Shown piece after piece: positions 8,724 to 17,709 of a stretch of 64,000 nucleotides of DNA. A model generated the notes under the pieces. It was not told where the DNA came from, did not search any database, and worked only from the letters and a program-made list of their open reading frames with translations. Positions within the stretch are counted from its first letter, which is position 1. The number at the start of each line of letters is the position of its first letter. Location of the stretch: contig NZ_FNVQ01000002.1 of assembly GCF_900108065.1 (NCBI RefSeq), positions 124,001-188,000 of the forward strand, written 5' to 3'. The translations under genes were made by a program, and so were the position numbers. The stretch comes from Marinobacterium lutimaris (lineage in GTDB: Bacteria; Pseudomonadota; Gammaproteobacteria; Pseudomonadales; Balneatricaceae).

Positions 8724-9706
8724 CTTTTGGTATCCGCCTGCACAAAGCGATGATCGATGGCGCCGAAGATCGACTGGCCGTCGCGGCCAAACATCTCGAA
8801 ACGCAGTCTTTCACCGAAGTGAAGGAAATCGGTTTTCGGCTCACCGCACTCGATCACATCGATGGCGCGGCGCTCGGCGAGGCAAGCTGAGCCCACCTTG
8901 TTGTATTTCTCATTGGAGAAGGTACCGCTACCGAGCACCATGCCGGCGCGTAGGTTACGGTTGTAGCACAGGTGCGCGATCAGCTCGCCAAAGCTGAAGT
9001 CCATCTCGCCGCCATTGGGATTGCCGAACCACTCGCCATTGCGCGATACGTTCATATCCAGATGCACGCGCCCCTCTTTCCAGTCCTCGCCCAGCTCATC
9101 CGGCGTGACAGCAACCGGGCCGAACACGGTGGCCGGTTTGGCCAGCAGGAAGCCGAACCCCAGCTGGATCTCCTTGAACAGATGGGCACGCATACTGACA
9201 TCGTTCATCAACACCAGCAGACGGACCTTGCTTTCCGCTTCCGCCGGCGTGACGCCCATGGGGGTATCATCGAGGATGACCGCGACCTCGCCCTCAAAAT
9301 CACCGTTATCGGCCTCTGACGGGAACGGGTAATCCTCACAGGGACCTCGGAAATCGTCGCCCTGGCGCTGAATCATGATCGGTCGGTTATCCTCGTTCTT
9401 AATGGTCAGATTGAACGCCTGCTCCATGATGTTGCCATGATTGAGGAAGGCCGAACCATCGACGAACTGATGAGTGCGCGGCAGCGGCGCCATCACCTGG
9501 GCCGGGTCGAAAAACAGTGTCTCGCTGAGCTCACCGTTATTAAGCTGGGCATACTGCTGCTGCAGACCGGGCTCAAAATCGGACCAGTTTTCCAGTAACT
9601 GCTGCATGGTATTAACGCCCTGCGCCTTGACCGCATGGCTCAGATCACGGGAGACGACCAGCAGCCTTCCATCACGGCTGCCGTCATTAAGAGTGGCCAG
9701 TTTCAT
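8720..9706 (-). CDS. Second FAH family hydrolase
   Basis: A 328-residue FAH-superfamily enzyme, related to but distinct from the one at 6588-7724. Motifs include FVDGSAFLNHG (start of the catalytic domain), DFEGEVAVILDD with metal-binding acidic residues, LMNDVSMR and GMVLGSGTFSNEK. It is closest in layout to the two-domain fumarylacetoacetase/acylpyruvase form. It probably hydrolyses a late diketo acid in the pathway. Two FAH enzymes in one operon suggest sequential C-C hydrolysis and decarboxylation steps. Overlaps the SDR gene by 4 bases. Confidence 0.9.
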   Translation of the reverse strand: MKLATLNDGSRDGRLLVVSRDLSHAVKAQGVNTMQQLLENWSDFEPGLQQQYAQLNNGELSETLFFDPAQVMAPLPRTHQFVDGSAFLNHGNIMEQAFNLTIKNEDNRPIMIQRQGDDFRGPCEDYPFPSEADNGDFEGEVAVILDDTPMGVTPAEAESKVRLLVLMNDVSMRAHLFKEIQLGFGFLLAKPATVFGPVAVTPDELGEDWKEGRVHLDMNVSRNGEWFGNPNGGEMDFSFGELIAHLCYNRNLRAGMVLGSGTFSNEKYNKVGSACLAERRAIDVIECGEPKTDFLHFGERLRFEMFGRDGQSIFGAIDHRFVQADTKR

Positions 9707-9748
9707 CCTTTATATCCCTCTTTTAATACTTTTTATTCTTTGCCCGGC

Positions 9749-10327
9749 TCAGCGGGCTTCGAGTGCTTCGGCCAGCGCCGGATCATAGCGGCCATCGACC
9801 AGGATAAAGGCGATGCGGCAGGGCTTGCCGGAGCGGTTGGCCCAGGCGTGATTGGTACCGCGCTGCACCACCACACTGCCCGGTTTTAAAGTGACCACGC
9901 CCCTGTCGAGCACCAGCACCAGTTCCCCCTCCAGCAAAATGCCGTAATCCACCGTTTCGGTACGGTGCATCAGCGGATGGGGCGAATCGGACTTCACGGT
10001 GGAGGCCTCGACCTCGCCGATCTGGCTGAACGCCGCATCCATCGCCTCGGCGCCGCGGGCGAGAAACTCTTCACTGTCCGGCGGAATATCGACGATGCGG
10101 ATACGGGTGCCCGATGCCGGTGGCGATAACTGCAGATCGCCCAGGGTGGGATCTTCGCCATTATCCACGACGGCCGGTGTCGCACCAGTGGCCCAGATCT
10201 CTTGGAACAGGGTGCCTGGGATCGACTCGATCTCGACCACCTTGGGCGGCGCCCCCTCGCTGGCGACCACGGCATTGCCCTCGGCATCATGGCCGGTGAC
10301 TACCCGGTGAATCGGTGGAAAGCTCAT
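9749..10327 (-). CDS. Cupin-domain protein
   Basis: A 192-residue single-cupin protein. The C-terminal half carries the cupin barrel: HRTETVDYGILLEGELVLVLD (motif 1, with His and Glu) and PGSVVVQRGTNHAWAN (motif 2, with His). The N-terminal half is a predicted lid (TGHDAEGNAVVASEGAPP). Such proteins recur in aromatic catabolic operons; some are small dioxygenases or isomerases, others sensors of pathway compounds. The start at ATG 10327 has AGGGAGAAG upstream. Only 19 bases separate it from the cyclase gene upstream. Confidence 0.85.
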   Translation of the reverse strand: MSFPPIHRVVTGHDAEGNAVVASEGAPPKVVEIESIPGTLFQEIWATGATPAVVDNGEDPTLGDLQLSPPASGTRIRIVDIPPDSEEFLARGAEAMDAAFSQIGEVEASTVKSDSPHPLMHRTETVDYGILLEGELVLVLDRGVVTLKPGSVVVQRGTNHAWANRSGKPCRIAFILVDGRYDPALAEALEAR

Positions 10328-10346
10328 CGCGGCTTCTCCCTGCCGG

Positions 10347-11150
10347 TTAATCTTCGTCGAAGATCGCCACGGCACGGGTCCAGCCCGCGGAAGCGCCACG
10401 AATCTTGTGCGGGAAGCAGCTGATCATGAAACCGGTGGCCGGCAGTGCTTCCAGGTTATGCAGCTTCTCCAGGTGGCAGTAGCCGATATCGCGCCCGGCC
10501 TTGTGCCCTTCCCAGATCAGGCTCTTGTCACCGGTTTCGCGGATACGCTCGGCGGTGTAGCTGAACGGGGCATCCCAGCTCCAGGCATCGGTGCCGGTCA
10601 GGCGCACACCGCGTTCGAGCAGATACATGGTCGCTTCATAGCCCATGCCGCAGCCGGCGTTCACGTAATCGTTATTGCCGTAGCGGGAGCCGGCGCGGGT
10701 GTTCACCACCACGATATCCAGCGGCTGCAGTTCATGCCCGATCCGCTCCAGCTCCTCTTCAACCTCTTTGGCCGTGACCACGTGACCATCCGGCAGGTGA
10801 CGGAAATCGAGCTTTACGCCCTGCTGAAAGCACCACTCCAGCGGCACCTGGTCGATGGTCATGGAGGGCTTTTTCTCACCCAGCTTGGCATCCTGGGTGG
10901 AGTGAAAATGGTAAGGCGCATCCAGATGGGTGCCACTGTGCGTGGTGCAGGTGACCCACTCCGCCGCAGCTGCCTCACCATCGGGGAAATCTTCCGGCGT
11001 GGTACCCGGCAGCATCTGCACAAACTCATGCACGGTTTCGTCATGGGTCTGGTAGGTAATTTTCGGCGCCAGCGGCGGCGGATCGGAGAGAACATCGTTT
11101 TCCAGAAAGATCGACAGATCGACGAAACGACGCTTGGGATTGATCGCCAT
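10347..11150 (-). CDS. Cyclase-family metal hydrolase (kynurenine formamidase/isatin hydrolase-like)
   Basis: A 267-residue member of the cyclase family (PF04199). It carries the metal-binding motif HSGTHLDAPYHF (His71, His75, Asp77, His81). Characterised relatives include kynurenine formamidase and isatin hydrolase, which open amide or lactam bonds. That would fit hydrolysis of a lactone or lactam ring-cleavage product here. The start is ATG 11150, preceded by GGAGAC; an in-frame extension of 14 codons upstream lacks a good RBS. Confidence 0.87.
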   Translation of the reverse strand: MAINPKRRFVDLSIFLENDVLSDPPPLAPKITYQTHDETVHEFVQMLPGTTPEDFPDGEAAAAEWVTCTTHSGTHLDAPYHFHSTQDAKLGEKKPSMTIDQVPLEWCFQQGVKLDFRHLPDGHVVTAKEVEEELERIGHELQPLDIVVVNTRAGSRYGNNDYVNAGCGMGYEATMYLLERGVRLTGTDAWSWDAPFSYTAERIRETGDKSLIWEGHKAGRDIGYCHLEKLHNLEALPATGFMISCFPHKIRGASAGWTRAVAIFDED

Positions 11151-11222
11151 TGTTTGTCTCCTAAAAACTGTGGGGAGCAACGCCCGGAGCAAGCCGGGCG
11201 TTAAACCGAAGCGGAGCTGACC

Positions 11223-12356
11223 TTAGATCGGCTGTGCCAGCGTGGCCATGGACTCACGCATGATGCTCGCGTGCTCGTCACGGCTGCCGCCGCTCTTCTC
11301 GATCTCGCACAGCGCGGCGGAGTTCTCGATCACCATGCGGCAGCGCTCCCAGCGGCGCGCTTCGAACGCCTTGAGACCGGTTTCGATATCGGCGCTTTTA
11401 TCCAGCTCTTCGGCCAGCACCATGGCGCTCTCGATACCGATACCGGCACCGGAGGCCAGATGCGGTGTGGTGGCGTGGGCGGCATCGCCGATCATCACGA
11501 TGCGACCGGTGTGCCAGGGCAGCGGCACCAGCAGGTTAGCCAGCGGACGGTAGTCCACGTTGGCATCCGGTTTGTCCAGCTCGTTGGCCAGTTCCTGCAG
11601 CATCGGCGCAGGGAATTCACGCACCAGAGCAGCCAGCACTTCGGTTTGTTTTTCCGGTTCCACGCGATCATCGATGGCGCGATCTTCGGTCAGGAACATG
11701 TACATCTGGGTTTCGGAGATCGGGTTTACGCCGACCTTGGTACGGCCCATCCACATGCGAGGACGCACCACGTCGGCCGGTCGCGGCAGCACGGCACGCC
11801 AGACGCTCTGATGAATCGGTTTGGGCTGTGGCGCATCGGGAAAATAGGTTTTACGCACACTGGAGTGGACGCCATCGGCAGCCACCACCAGGTCATAATC
11901 GCCCTCGCTACCATCGGTAAACTGGACACGTGCGCCCCTTCCTGTCTGCGTAATCTCGCTGTAGCTCAGCCCCAGGCGCACGTTGGTGCCCACTTCCAGG
12001 CACTTGTCCGCCAGGATCTTTGCCAGCGCCGGGCGCAGAATCCCGCCTCCGCCCGGCAGTTCACGCTCATGCACTGGCGGACGTGTTGGCAGCTGCACGA
12101 CAAACTCGCCGGTGGCGGCGAACACGTCGAAGTTTTCGCTGACGTAGCCGTGTTCCTTGAACTGTTCGTAGACTCCCAGTTCGTCGAGCGCACGCAGTGA
12201 CGGGCCATTAATGGAGATACCTGCGCCTTCCGGGCGCCATTTTTCGTCGATCTCTACCAGATCAACCTCAACACCGGCTTTGCGAAAAGAGATCGCCGCC
12301 GACATGCCGGAAAATCCGCCCCCAATCACGAGGACCTTGTTCAAACCCGCTGCCAT
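11223..12356 (-). CDS. FAD-dependent class A aromatic monooxygenase
   Basis: A 377-residue single-component flavin hydroxylase that inserts one oxygen into a phenolic or heteroaromatic ring using NAD(P)H. The three signatures are present: the GGGFSG dinucleotide motif (residues 12-17), the DG motif (VVAADGVHSSVRKTYFP), and the GD motif (VMIGDAAHATTPHLASGAG). It resembles salicylate, 6-hydroxynicotinate and dihydroxypyridine hydroxylases. Probably the ring-activating step before the VOC dioxygenase, which is encoded two genes upstream. Substrate unknown. Confidence 0.9.
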   Translation of the reverse strand: MAAGLNKVLVIGGGFSGMSAAISFRKAGVEVDLVEIDEKWRPEGAGISINGPSLRALDELGVYEQFKEHGYVSENFDVFAATGEFVVQLPTRPPVHERELPGGGGILRPALAKILADKCLEVGTNVRLGLSYSEITQTGRGARVQFTDGSEGDYDLVVAADGVHSSVRKTYFPDAPQPKPIHQSVWRAVLPRPADVVRPRMWMGRTKVGVNPISETQMYMFLTEDRAIDDRVEPEKQTEVLAALVREFPAPMLQELANELDKPDANVDYRPLANLLVPLPWHTGRIVMIGDAAHATTPHLASGAGIGIESAMVLAEELDKSADIETGLKAFEARRWERCRMVIENSAALCEIEKSGGSRDEHASIMRESMATLAQPI

Positions 12357-12386
12357 GATGACACTCCTGTTGTTCTTATCTTTGTT

Positions 12387-12731
12387 TTATTCGGTCAGGT
12401 AGACGTTTCCATCCCGGTCCTGCGACAGGGGCACCGCTGTCAGGGAAGCCCCCTGACAGGGCCCGTCGATGCAGAGACCGGATTCAATATCGAATTGCGC
12501 GCCGTGGGCGAAGCAGACGATCAGCGAAGCCTCTTTATTGAGGTACGCGTGTCTGCGCCAGGCCATGGGAGCGCCGGGCTGATGGGGGCAGCTGTTACGA
12601 TAGGCGTACAGGACGCCTTCGCGATGCACGACAAACAGCTCGTCCTGACCGTCCCCATCCAGATCGAAGCCTTTTGACTCCCCTTCCGGCAACTCGTCGA
12701 TAGCGCACAACCGCTGAGGGTTGTGAGACAA
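12387..12731 (-). CDS. Small Rieske [2Fe-2S] ferredoxin
   Basis: A 114-residue Rieske protein with ligands CPH (Cys48, His50) and CFAH (Cys73, His76). The spacing between pairs, about 22 residues, is longer than in typical Rieske ferredoxins. I assign a TTG start at 12731. It is one base after the stop of the VOC gene, with GCGGAGG placed correctly, and the protein then begins SHNPQRLCAIDELP as Rieske ferredoxins do. The longer ATG version would overlap the VOC gene by 95 bases. No oxygenase alpha subunit is nearby, so its electron-transfer partner is unclear. Confidence 0.85.
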   Translation of the reverse strand: MSHNPQRLCAIDELPEGESKGFDLDGDGQDELFVVHREGVLYAYRNSCPHQPGAPMAWRRHAYLNKEASLIVCFAHGAQFDIESGLCIDGPCQGASLTAVPLSQDRDGNVYLTE

Positions 12732-12732
12732 G

Positions 12733-13659
12733 TTACTTGCCTCCGCCCGGCCCCGGGATCCACTTCTCGCGATACTGGAACAGGAACGCCTGGGAGATCT
12801 CTGCACTGATCGGAATTTCACGGGCAACCCACTGCTCGTCGTGCAGGTCCATATCCGCGTCCATCTCCATGCGGGCGCCGAACGGGCTGTTGAAATACCA
12901 GAACCAGTTGGAGCCCATCTGATGACGACCCGGGCCCCAGAACGACTGGTAGCCTTTTTCGACCATACGGCTGCCGGCGAGCATCACCTCGGTGGGGCCA
13001 CCAAAGTGGAAGGTGAAGTGCTCAAGACCACGCATAAACTCGGGTGCCTGGATCATGAACAGGGTATGGTGATCCTGGGTGCCGCCCGGCTGCATGAATG
13101 GGCCTGCGCCCACCAGACGGTCGGTGACACGGAAACCAAGACGATCACGGTAGAAAGCTTCGGCCTTGTCGCCATCGGGCACGAAGTAAACCAGGTGTGA
13201 CAGAGAGCGCGGGGTAATTTTTACGCTGGGATCTACGCCTAGCTCGTTCAACTCACGTTTTGGAGCGTTGCTGCCCGGAGAGTGAACCACTTCGGCAGGC
13301 GCTTCATAGTCCCGGCGGATGGTGAGCTGAAAACCGAGGGTGAAGCCCATATCATCGAGCGCTTCGATCGAGCCATCTTCAAGGCGACGAACCTCACGAT
13401 CCTTGCCCAGCTCCTCAGCAACAGCATTCAGAGTAGCTTCGTCTGCCACGCCGTAGAGTGTCTTGCGCAGCTGACAGCCATTGCCCATATCGGCAGGCAG
13501 GCTTGTATCGTCTTTAGCAGCGATAACGATGGCCGTGCCATCCATCGCTTCAAAGCGGCCATCACCGACCGGAGTCAGGCCATAATCGGTCAGGTATTGG
13601 GTGCAGGCTTCCAGGTCATCGACCCCAAAGAGCAGCGCGTCCGGTCCTATAATTTTCAT
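12733..13659 (-). CDS. VOC-family extradiol-type ring-cleavage dioxygenase
   Basis: A 308-residue two-module vicinal oxygen chelate protein of catechol 2,3-dioxygenase type. The C-terminal module shows the expected Fe(II) triad: His155 (SHLVYFV), His214 (LEHFTFHF) and Glu265 (ARMEMDAD). The N-terminal module is degenerate, as in most type I extradiol enzymes. It should cleave a dihydroxylated ring made by the flavin hydroxylase. Its product would be handed to the alpha/beta hydrolase encoded immediately upstream (46 bases). Exact substrate cannot be inferred. Confidence 0.87.
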   Translation of the reverse strand: MKIIGPDALLFGVDDLEACTQYLTDYGLTPVGDGRFEAMDGTAIVIAAKDDTSLPADMGNGCQLRKTLYGVADEATLNAVAEELGKDREVRRLEDGSIEALDDMGFTLGFQLTIRRDYEAPAEVVHSPGSNAPKRELNELGVDPSVKITPRSLSHLVYFVPDGDKAEAFYRDRLGFRVTDRLVGAGPFMQPGGTQDHHTLFMIQAPEFMRGLEHFTFHFGGPTEVMLAGSRMVEKGYQSFWGPGRHQMGSNWFWYFNSPFGARMEMDADMDLHDEQWVAREIPISAEISQAFLFQYREKWIPGPGGGK

Positions 13660-13705
13660 ACTTGATCCTCGTTATTATTCTTAGGTGCTGTTTGTGGGGT
13701 ACGAC

Positions 13706-14863
13706 TTATGCGGTGTGACCACCCAGCTTTTCGGCAACCCAGTCTACGATATAGGCACCGCTGTTGGCGGAGTTATCGAAGCTACCGTGCTGGATGCCGC
13801 CTTCCCGCTTGGTGAATACCTTCAACTCACGGTCGGGGCTATTCACCAACTGATCGTAGGTACGCTGGGCATACTCCAGCGGAATCTGTGAATCCTTTTC
13901 ACCGTGAGTCACCAGAAACGGCACCTTGATGTTCTCTACAACACCATCCAGATGCACTTTTTCGGCGATCTGCATGAACTCGTCGATATCCTTGGCACCC
14001 CAGACCCAGCAGACGTGTTCCCAGTAATGCGGCACCGGGAAATCACCCTCGCGCTTGAGACGTGCCTTCTGCACGGCGCGCCAGTCGTGGTTTGCGCCCC
14101 AGACAACACCGCAGGCAAAGCGCGGCTCATAGGCCACGGCACGCGGGCAGTAGTAACCGCCTAAAGAGACGCCTTCCATACCGATCCGCTTGGCATCGAC
14201 TTCTGGATGCTGCTCCAGCCAATCCACCACCTGGGAGGCCCAGTGCTCGGCGTTGTAGATCGCTTTCAGCCCCTGCAGGCGCAGTGCCTCACCAGTACCC
14301 GGCTGATCGATAATCAGAGAGGACACACCACGCTTGGCCAGCCAGCCCGGCATGCCAACGAAGTACTTCATCTCCTTGGTGGAATCGAGGCCGTTAACCT
14401 GCACCAACAGCGGCGCCTTGCCTTCAACACCCTCGGCGCGCACATAAAGGCCAGTCAGAAAAGAATCGCCGTAGGGAATCTCGACCCGAATGCAGTTATC
14501 TTTCGCCAGGTCGATACCACGCAAGAAGCTATCCAGAAAACGCTGATAAAGCGCCTCGCGGCCTTCAGAGCCATGCCCCTGCAAACGCTCGGCCGTGATG
14601 TAGTAGTTCGAAGCGCGCTTGTACTTGTCACCGGCGGAGATCATCCGGCCGCGCTCTTCATCCTCTTTGGCAAGCTCGCAGAGCTTGTCCGCCATCTTTT
14701 CCCAGCTTTCCCGGAATGCCCGTGTACCTTCGGCATCCTGCTGCTTGGCGGCTTCCTGAAGCGGGCCGCACATCTCTTCAATTTCACCGATTCTGGCGCC
14801 CATCTCGATAGAGAGATCCACCGACAGGTTCCAGACATAATTGGTTGGAAAGTATTTGAACAC
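13706..14863 (-). CDS. Alpha/beta hydrolase (2,6-dihydroxypseudooxynicotine hydrolase-like)
   Basis: A 385-residue alpha/beta hydrolase with an approximately 125-residue helical N-terminal domain, the arrangement of C-C bond hydrolases such as 2,6-dihydroxypseudooxynicotine hydrolase and of FrsA-type proteins. The triad appears to be Ser233 (GVSLGG), Asp324 (THGEKD) and His359 (GIQHGSFD). It is the first gene of the nine-gene minus-strand operon. In the known nicotine enzyme this fold splits the side chain from a dihydroxypyridine ring; combined with a flavin hydroxylase downstream, an N-heteroaromatic substrate is possible but unproven. Confidence 0.85.
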   Translation of the reverse strand: MFKYFPTNYVWNLSVDLSIEMGARIGEIEEMCGPLQEAAKQQDAEGTRAFRESWEKMADKLCELAKEDEERGRMISAGDKYKRASNYYITAERLQGHGSEGREALYQRFLDSFLRGIDLAKDNCIRVEIPYGDSFLTGLYVRAEGVEGKAPLLVQVNGLDSTKEMKYFVGMPGWLAKRGVSSLIIDQPGTGEALRLQGLKAIYNAEHWASQVVDWLEQHPEVDAKRIGMEGVSLGGYYCPRAVAYEPRFACGVVWGANHDWRAVQKARLKREGDFPVPHYWEHVCWVWGAKDIDEFMQIAEKVHLDGVVENIKVPFLVTHGEKDSQIPLEYAQRTYDQLVNSPDRELKVFTKREGGIQHGSFDNSANSGAYIVDWVAEKLGGHTA

Positions 14864-15128
14864 CGCAACTACCCCGATAGCTATTATCTAAACGTCGCCC
14901 TGAAGAATGAGTGACTTTGCGACTTTCACAGGCTACTCGGCGCGCTAACATCGTAAAAATCGTTTGACCGGATGACTTATATCGATCTTGCGGATACCTA
15001 ACCGGCATGCAGCCTGGCACAGGTGAGGCAAAGGTGAAGGAAAGGTAAAGAGAGGAAGCAGATTGCTGCTGACAGCCTTAGCCGCCAGCAGCGTTTAGAA
15101 AGGTCATGGCGACGAAAGAGCCGCGACT
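14864..15128. promoter_or_regulatory. Upstream region of the catabolic operon
   Basis: 265 bases between the alpha/beta hydrolase start (minus) and the stop of the PAP2-phosphatase gene (minus). It must contain the operon promoter. I see no clear -35/-10 pair, no strong palindrome and no ORF with a ribosome binding site, and no regulator gene adjoins it. Confidence 0.4.
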
Positions 15129-16535
15129 TTATAGGGAGGAAGCATCGGACGCTGCTGCAATAACCGCTTCAAAACTGACCGGTTTATCGGCTCTTGCACT
15201 TTGATGTGATGCGAGCTGCTCCAACACCCTGCGGTGTTTATCTGACAGTTTTATCTTTGGGCGCGCCGCTTCAACCTGAGTAACAGCATCATCCACGCTC
15301 GTCCCGGATCGATAGCAAAGCAACCAGGCAGCCACCGCCATCGCACTGCGCGATACCCCCAGGGCACAACACACCAGTATCGGGCCCGACTGGCGATACC
15401 TTTCAATATGATCGGCGGCACAAAGACACTGATCGATGCTGGGCACCGTTAGATCCAACACCGGTACCGAGCAATAGTGGGCGGGCTTAGCTTTCCGCAA
15501 CAACCCTAGCGGCAGCTCCGCACAGAGATCGACAATGCCGCAGTAGCGCCCTGCTTCCCGGGCTGAGGGCAGCCGCCCGAGATAGACGTTTTCATCGATC
15601 TGGCTGGCGTTCGGGTAGTTGAAAGTCCAGCCGCGCGAGTTCAACCAGGCCGCCGCCGTATAGGGCATGAACAAGAGCTGTGTCGTGAGGCTAAACCGAC
15701 CCTCAGAGCGCTTTTGAAACCCGTCAGCTCCGATCAGCAGATAGTTCAGCGCGACCAAACTCAGCGATGCGGCCGGCCAAAACAGCCACAGCCCCCAAGG
15801 CTGGAGGTAGACGGCAAGCATAGCCGTTAAAAACGTACCAGCCAGGTAAGCAAATCCCAACTTCAGACGTCGCTGTAATAGCGAATTAGCCGGATCTCTG
15901 AAGACTTCGAGACTGCACATCCGGTACACCGGCTTCTCTTCGAATGGCCACAACCAGCAGCACAAACAACCCGCCAGAATACCGGTAGGCAGATCGATAA
16001 AATGGTGCTGCCAAGTAGTGAGCACCGATAGCCCTATAAGGAAAAACCAGCCATGAATCAGCCAGTTCCAGCGTCGTGCACAGTACTCACGGAAACAGGA
16101 CCAGATAACAACTAACAGTGCGATATGCAGTGAAGGCGCCTGATTAAAGGGCTTATCAAAACCCATCAGAATATCGAAAAGATGCCCAAACACCCCGCCG
16201 GTATCCGGCCGGGTGAACGAGAAATGCAGCGGCCAGAGCATAAAGCAGGTCACACAGATGACCTGTACACTCAGCAACCGTAGCCCCAGGCGATGAATGC
16301 TGGTTCGTGTCCGCGGTAGCAGCAGCGACAGTCCATAAAGCAGATCGATCGACCAGTAGGGAATAATCGTCCAGGCCCAAAACGGCATATGCTGTTCCCA
16401 GGCAAATACCAGGCTATCGACCTCTGGCAGCTGAGCTGCGTAACGGTTGGCGAGGTTATAGGTAATAAAGAAGAACGGCGCGAGGAAGAGCAGCCAGATC
16501 AACCTCAACCGGAAAAAAGGAAAAGCCCTGTCCAT
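15129..16535 (-). CDS. PAP2 lipid phosphatase fused to dual-specificity phosphatase
   Basis: A 468-residue inner-membrane protein combining two phosphatase domains. The N-terminal half has several transmembrane segments with PAP2 motifs PSLHIALL and TTWQHHFIDLPTG (catalytic His pairs). It is followed by more membrane segments. From about residue 315 comes a soluble DSP domain (QIDENVYLGRLPSA) with the Cys-x5-Arg loop CALGVSRS; the residue before the cysteine is Cys instead of the usual His. The fusion is known in proteobacteria and is associated with phospholipid or inositol-phosphate-type metabolism; its substrate is not established. Confidence 0.88.
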   Translation of the reverse strand: MDRAFPFFRLRLIWLLFLAPFFFITYNLANRYAAQLPEVDSLVFAWEQHMPFWAWTIIPYWSIDLLYGLSLLLPRTRTSIHRLGLRLLSVQVICVTCFMLWPLHFSFTRPDTGGVFGHLFDILMGFDKPFNQAPSLHIALLVVIWSCFREYCARRWNWLIHGWFFLIGLSVLTTWQHHFIDLPTGILAGCLCCWLWPFEEKPVYRMCSLEVFRDPANSLLQRRLKLGFAYLAGTFLTAMLAVYLQPWGLWLFWPAASLSLVALNYLLIGADGFQKRSEGRFSLTTQLLFMPYTAAAWLNSRGWTFNYPNASQIDENVYLGRLPSAREAGRYCGIVDLCAELPLGLLRKAKPAHYCSVPVLDLTVPSIDQCLCAADHIERYRQSGPILVCCALGVSRSAMAVAAWLLCYRSGTSVDDAVTQVEAARPKIKLSDKHRRVLEQLASHQSARADKPVSFEAVIAAASDASSL

Positions 16536-16836
16536 ATCCCTGTCCTGATGACACCTGATTCAAACGGCCATCCTGGCCGCGGCTATTTATCACACTTTGT
16601 ACGACCTGCTCGTTATCGCTCGCTACCGCCCAATTCGCGCTTTCACGGGTTTGTACCTTGCTGGTCAGCCTGCTATCTCGTACAACGAACGGGCTTTGAA
16701 ACTGCCAAAAGCAGATCACTGAGTCTATCTGTCGAGACCTGGAAATGGATAGTCCAGTGCCGGTTCTTGGCATCCAGTGAACTGCGGATGCGCTCTCCTG
16801 TCCATAACTAACCGGATACAAGGAGTAGATCTGCCG
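16536..16836. promoter_or_regulatory. Divergent intergenic region
   Basis: About 300 bases separating the PAP2-DSP gene (minus) and the TraX-like gene (plus). It must hold both promoters; I see no distinctive operator, repeat or RNA in it. Confidence 0.4.
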
Positions 16837-17571
16837 ATGCAACCTCAGTCTTCAAACGATATCGTTCAACCATCCATGCCCGTCGAGCAAACAGCTCGCA
16901 ATAAAAACGTCTGGGTGGCTTACGCGCAATGGATCGCGATTATTACCATGACGCTGGAGCACAGTTTCCATTATCTCTGGCCGGATTCTCCACTCGCACC
17001 CTGGACCCAGACCGCTGGCCGCACCGCCTTTCCTCTCTTTGCCGCATTAATCGCCTGGCACCTGGTACATAACACCCGCCGCCCCTATATCTACGGCCTC
17101 AGGGTTTTGGTGCTCGCAGCGATTAGTCAGATTCCCTATTTCTTCGTCATGGACAACGGCAAGCTGAATGTCTGCTTTACGCTGGCACTTGGACTGCTGG
17201 CATTCGCCACTGTCGATCGGATCGATAAAGGCGCCCTTAAACTCCTGGCTGCCGGCGGCATGTTACTGCTTGCCTTAGCGGTCAACCCTTATTTCGAATA
17301 CAAACTCTGGGGCTTGCTACTGGTACCCGCCTTTGCATTTGGATTCAGGTACCGCGACCAACTCATCAGCCTGGTCCCCGCCTTGACGATCTGCGCACTG
17401 ATTAACCACGCTCAGATCTCGATCCTGATCAGCTTTCTCACCGGCTGCGCCGTTTTCGCCGTCTCCCAGGCAAACCTGGATCGTGCGCCTATTCCAGGCA
17501 TTCCCCGCTGGCTGCGACAGTCCTGGTACCCGCTGCATCTTGGGGTTATAGGATTGGTGGTTGCGTTTTAA
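16837..17571 (+). CDS. TraX-family integral membrane protein
   Basis: A 244-residue membrane protein with about eight hydrophobic segments. The family pattern is KNVWVAYAQWIAIITMTLEH, then GRTAFPLFAALIAWHLVHN and FYFEYKLWG-like aromatic loops. TraX of F plasmid N-acetylates pilin, but chromosomal relatives are common and of unknown function; there is no conjugation locus here. I start at ATG 16837 with AAGGAG 11 bases upstream. It ends 138 bases before the island boundary. Confidence 0.85.
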   Translation: MQPQSSNDIVQPSMPVEQTARNKNVWVAYAQWIAIITMTLEHSFHYLWPDSPLAPWTQTAGRTAFPLFAALIAWHLVHNTRRPYIYGLRVLVLAAISQIPYFFVMDNGKLNVCFTLALGLLAFATVDRIDKGALKLLAAGGMLLLALAVNPYFEYKLWGLLLVPAFAFGFRYRDQLISLVPALTICALINHAQISILISFLTGCAVFAVSQANLDRAPIPGIPRWLRQSWYPLHLGVIGLVVAF

Positions 17572-17709
17572 CTTGTGGCTCTCGATCAGCAAATCAGCTT
17601 AAAAAGCGCCAATTTCAATTTTGGTGGCGAGCCAGTATGACAATATTCACAAAGAGGACAGTATGGAGCCGCAACCGATAAGAGGCTCGTAGTGCGGTCA
17701 CGAGGAAGA

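Noticed and set aside
12732-12827. N-terminal extension of the Rieske protein to ATG 12827
   Set aside because: It would overlap the VOC gene by 95 bases, has Arg/Ser-rich shadow-like sequence, and a well-placed SD supports TTG 12731.
15015-15030. Sigma-54-like TGGCAC-N-GC element upstream of the catabolic operon
   Set aside because: It points along the plus strand where no gene follows for 1.8 kb, and the -12 half lacks TTGC.
16837-17571. Conjugation-related interpretation of the TraX-like gene
   Set aside because: No other transfer genes are present and it lies outside the island boundary; chromosomal TraX-family proteins are common.
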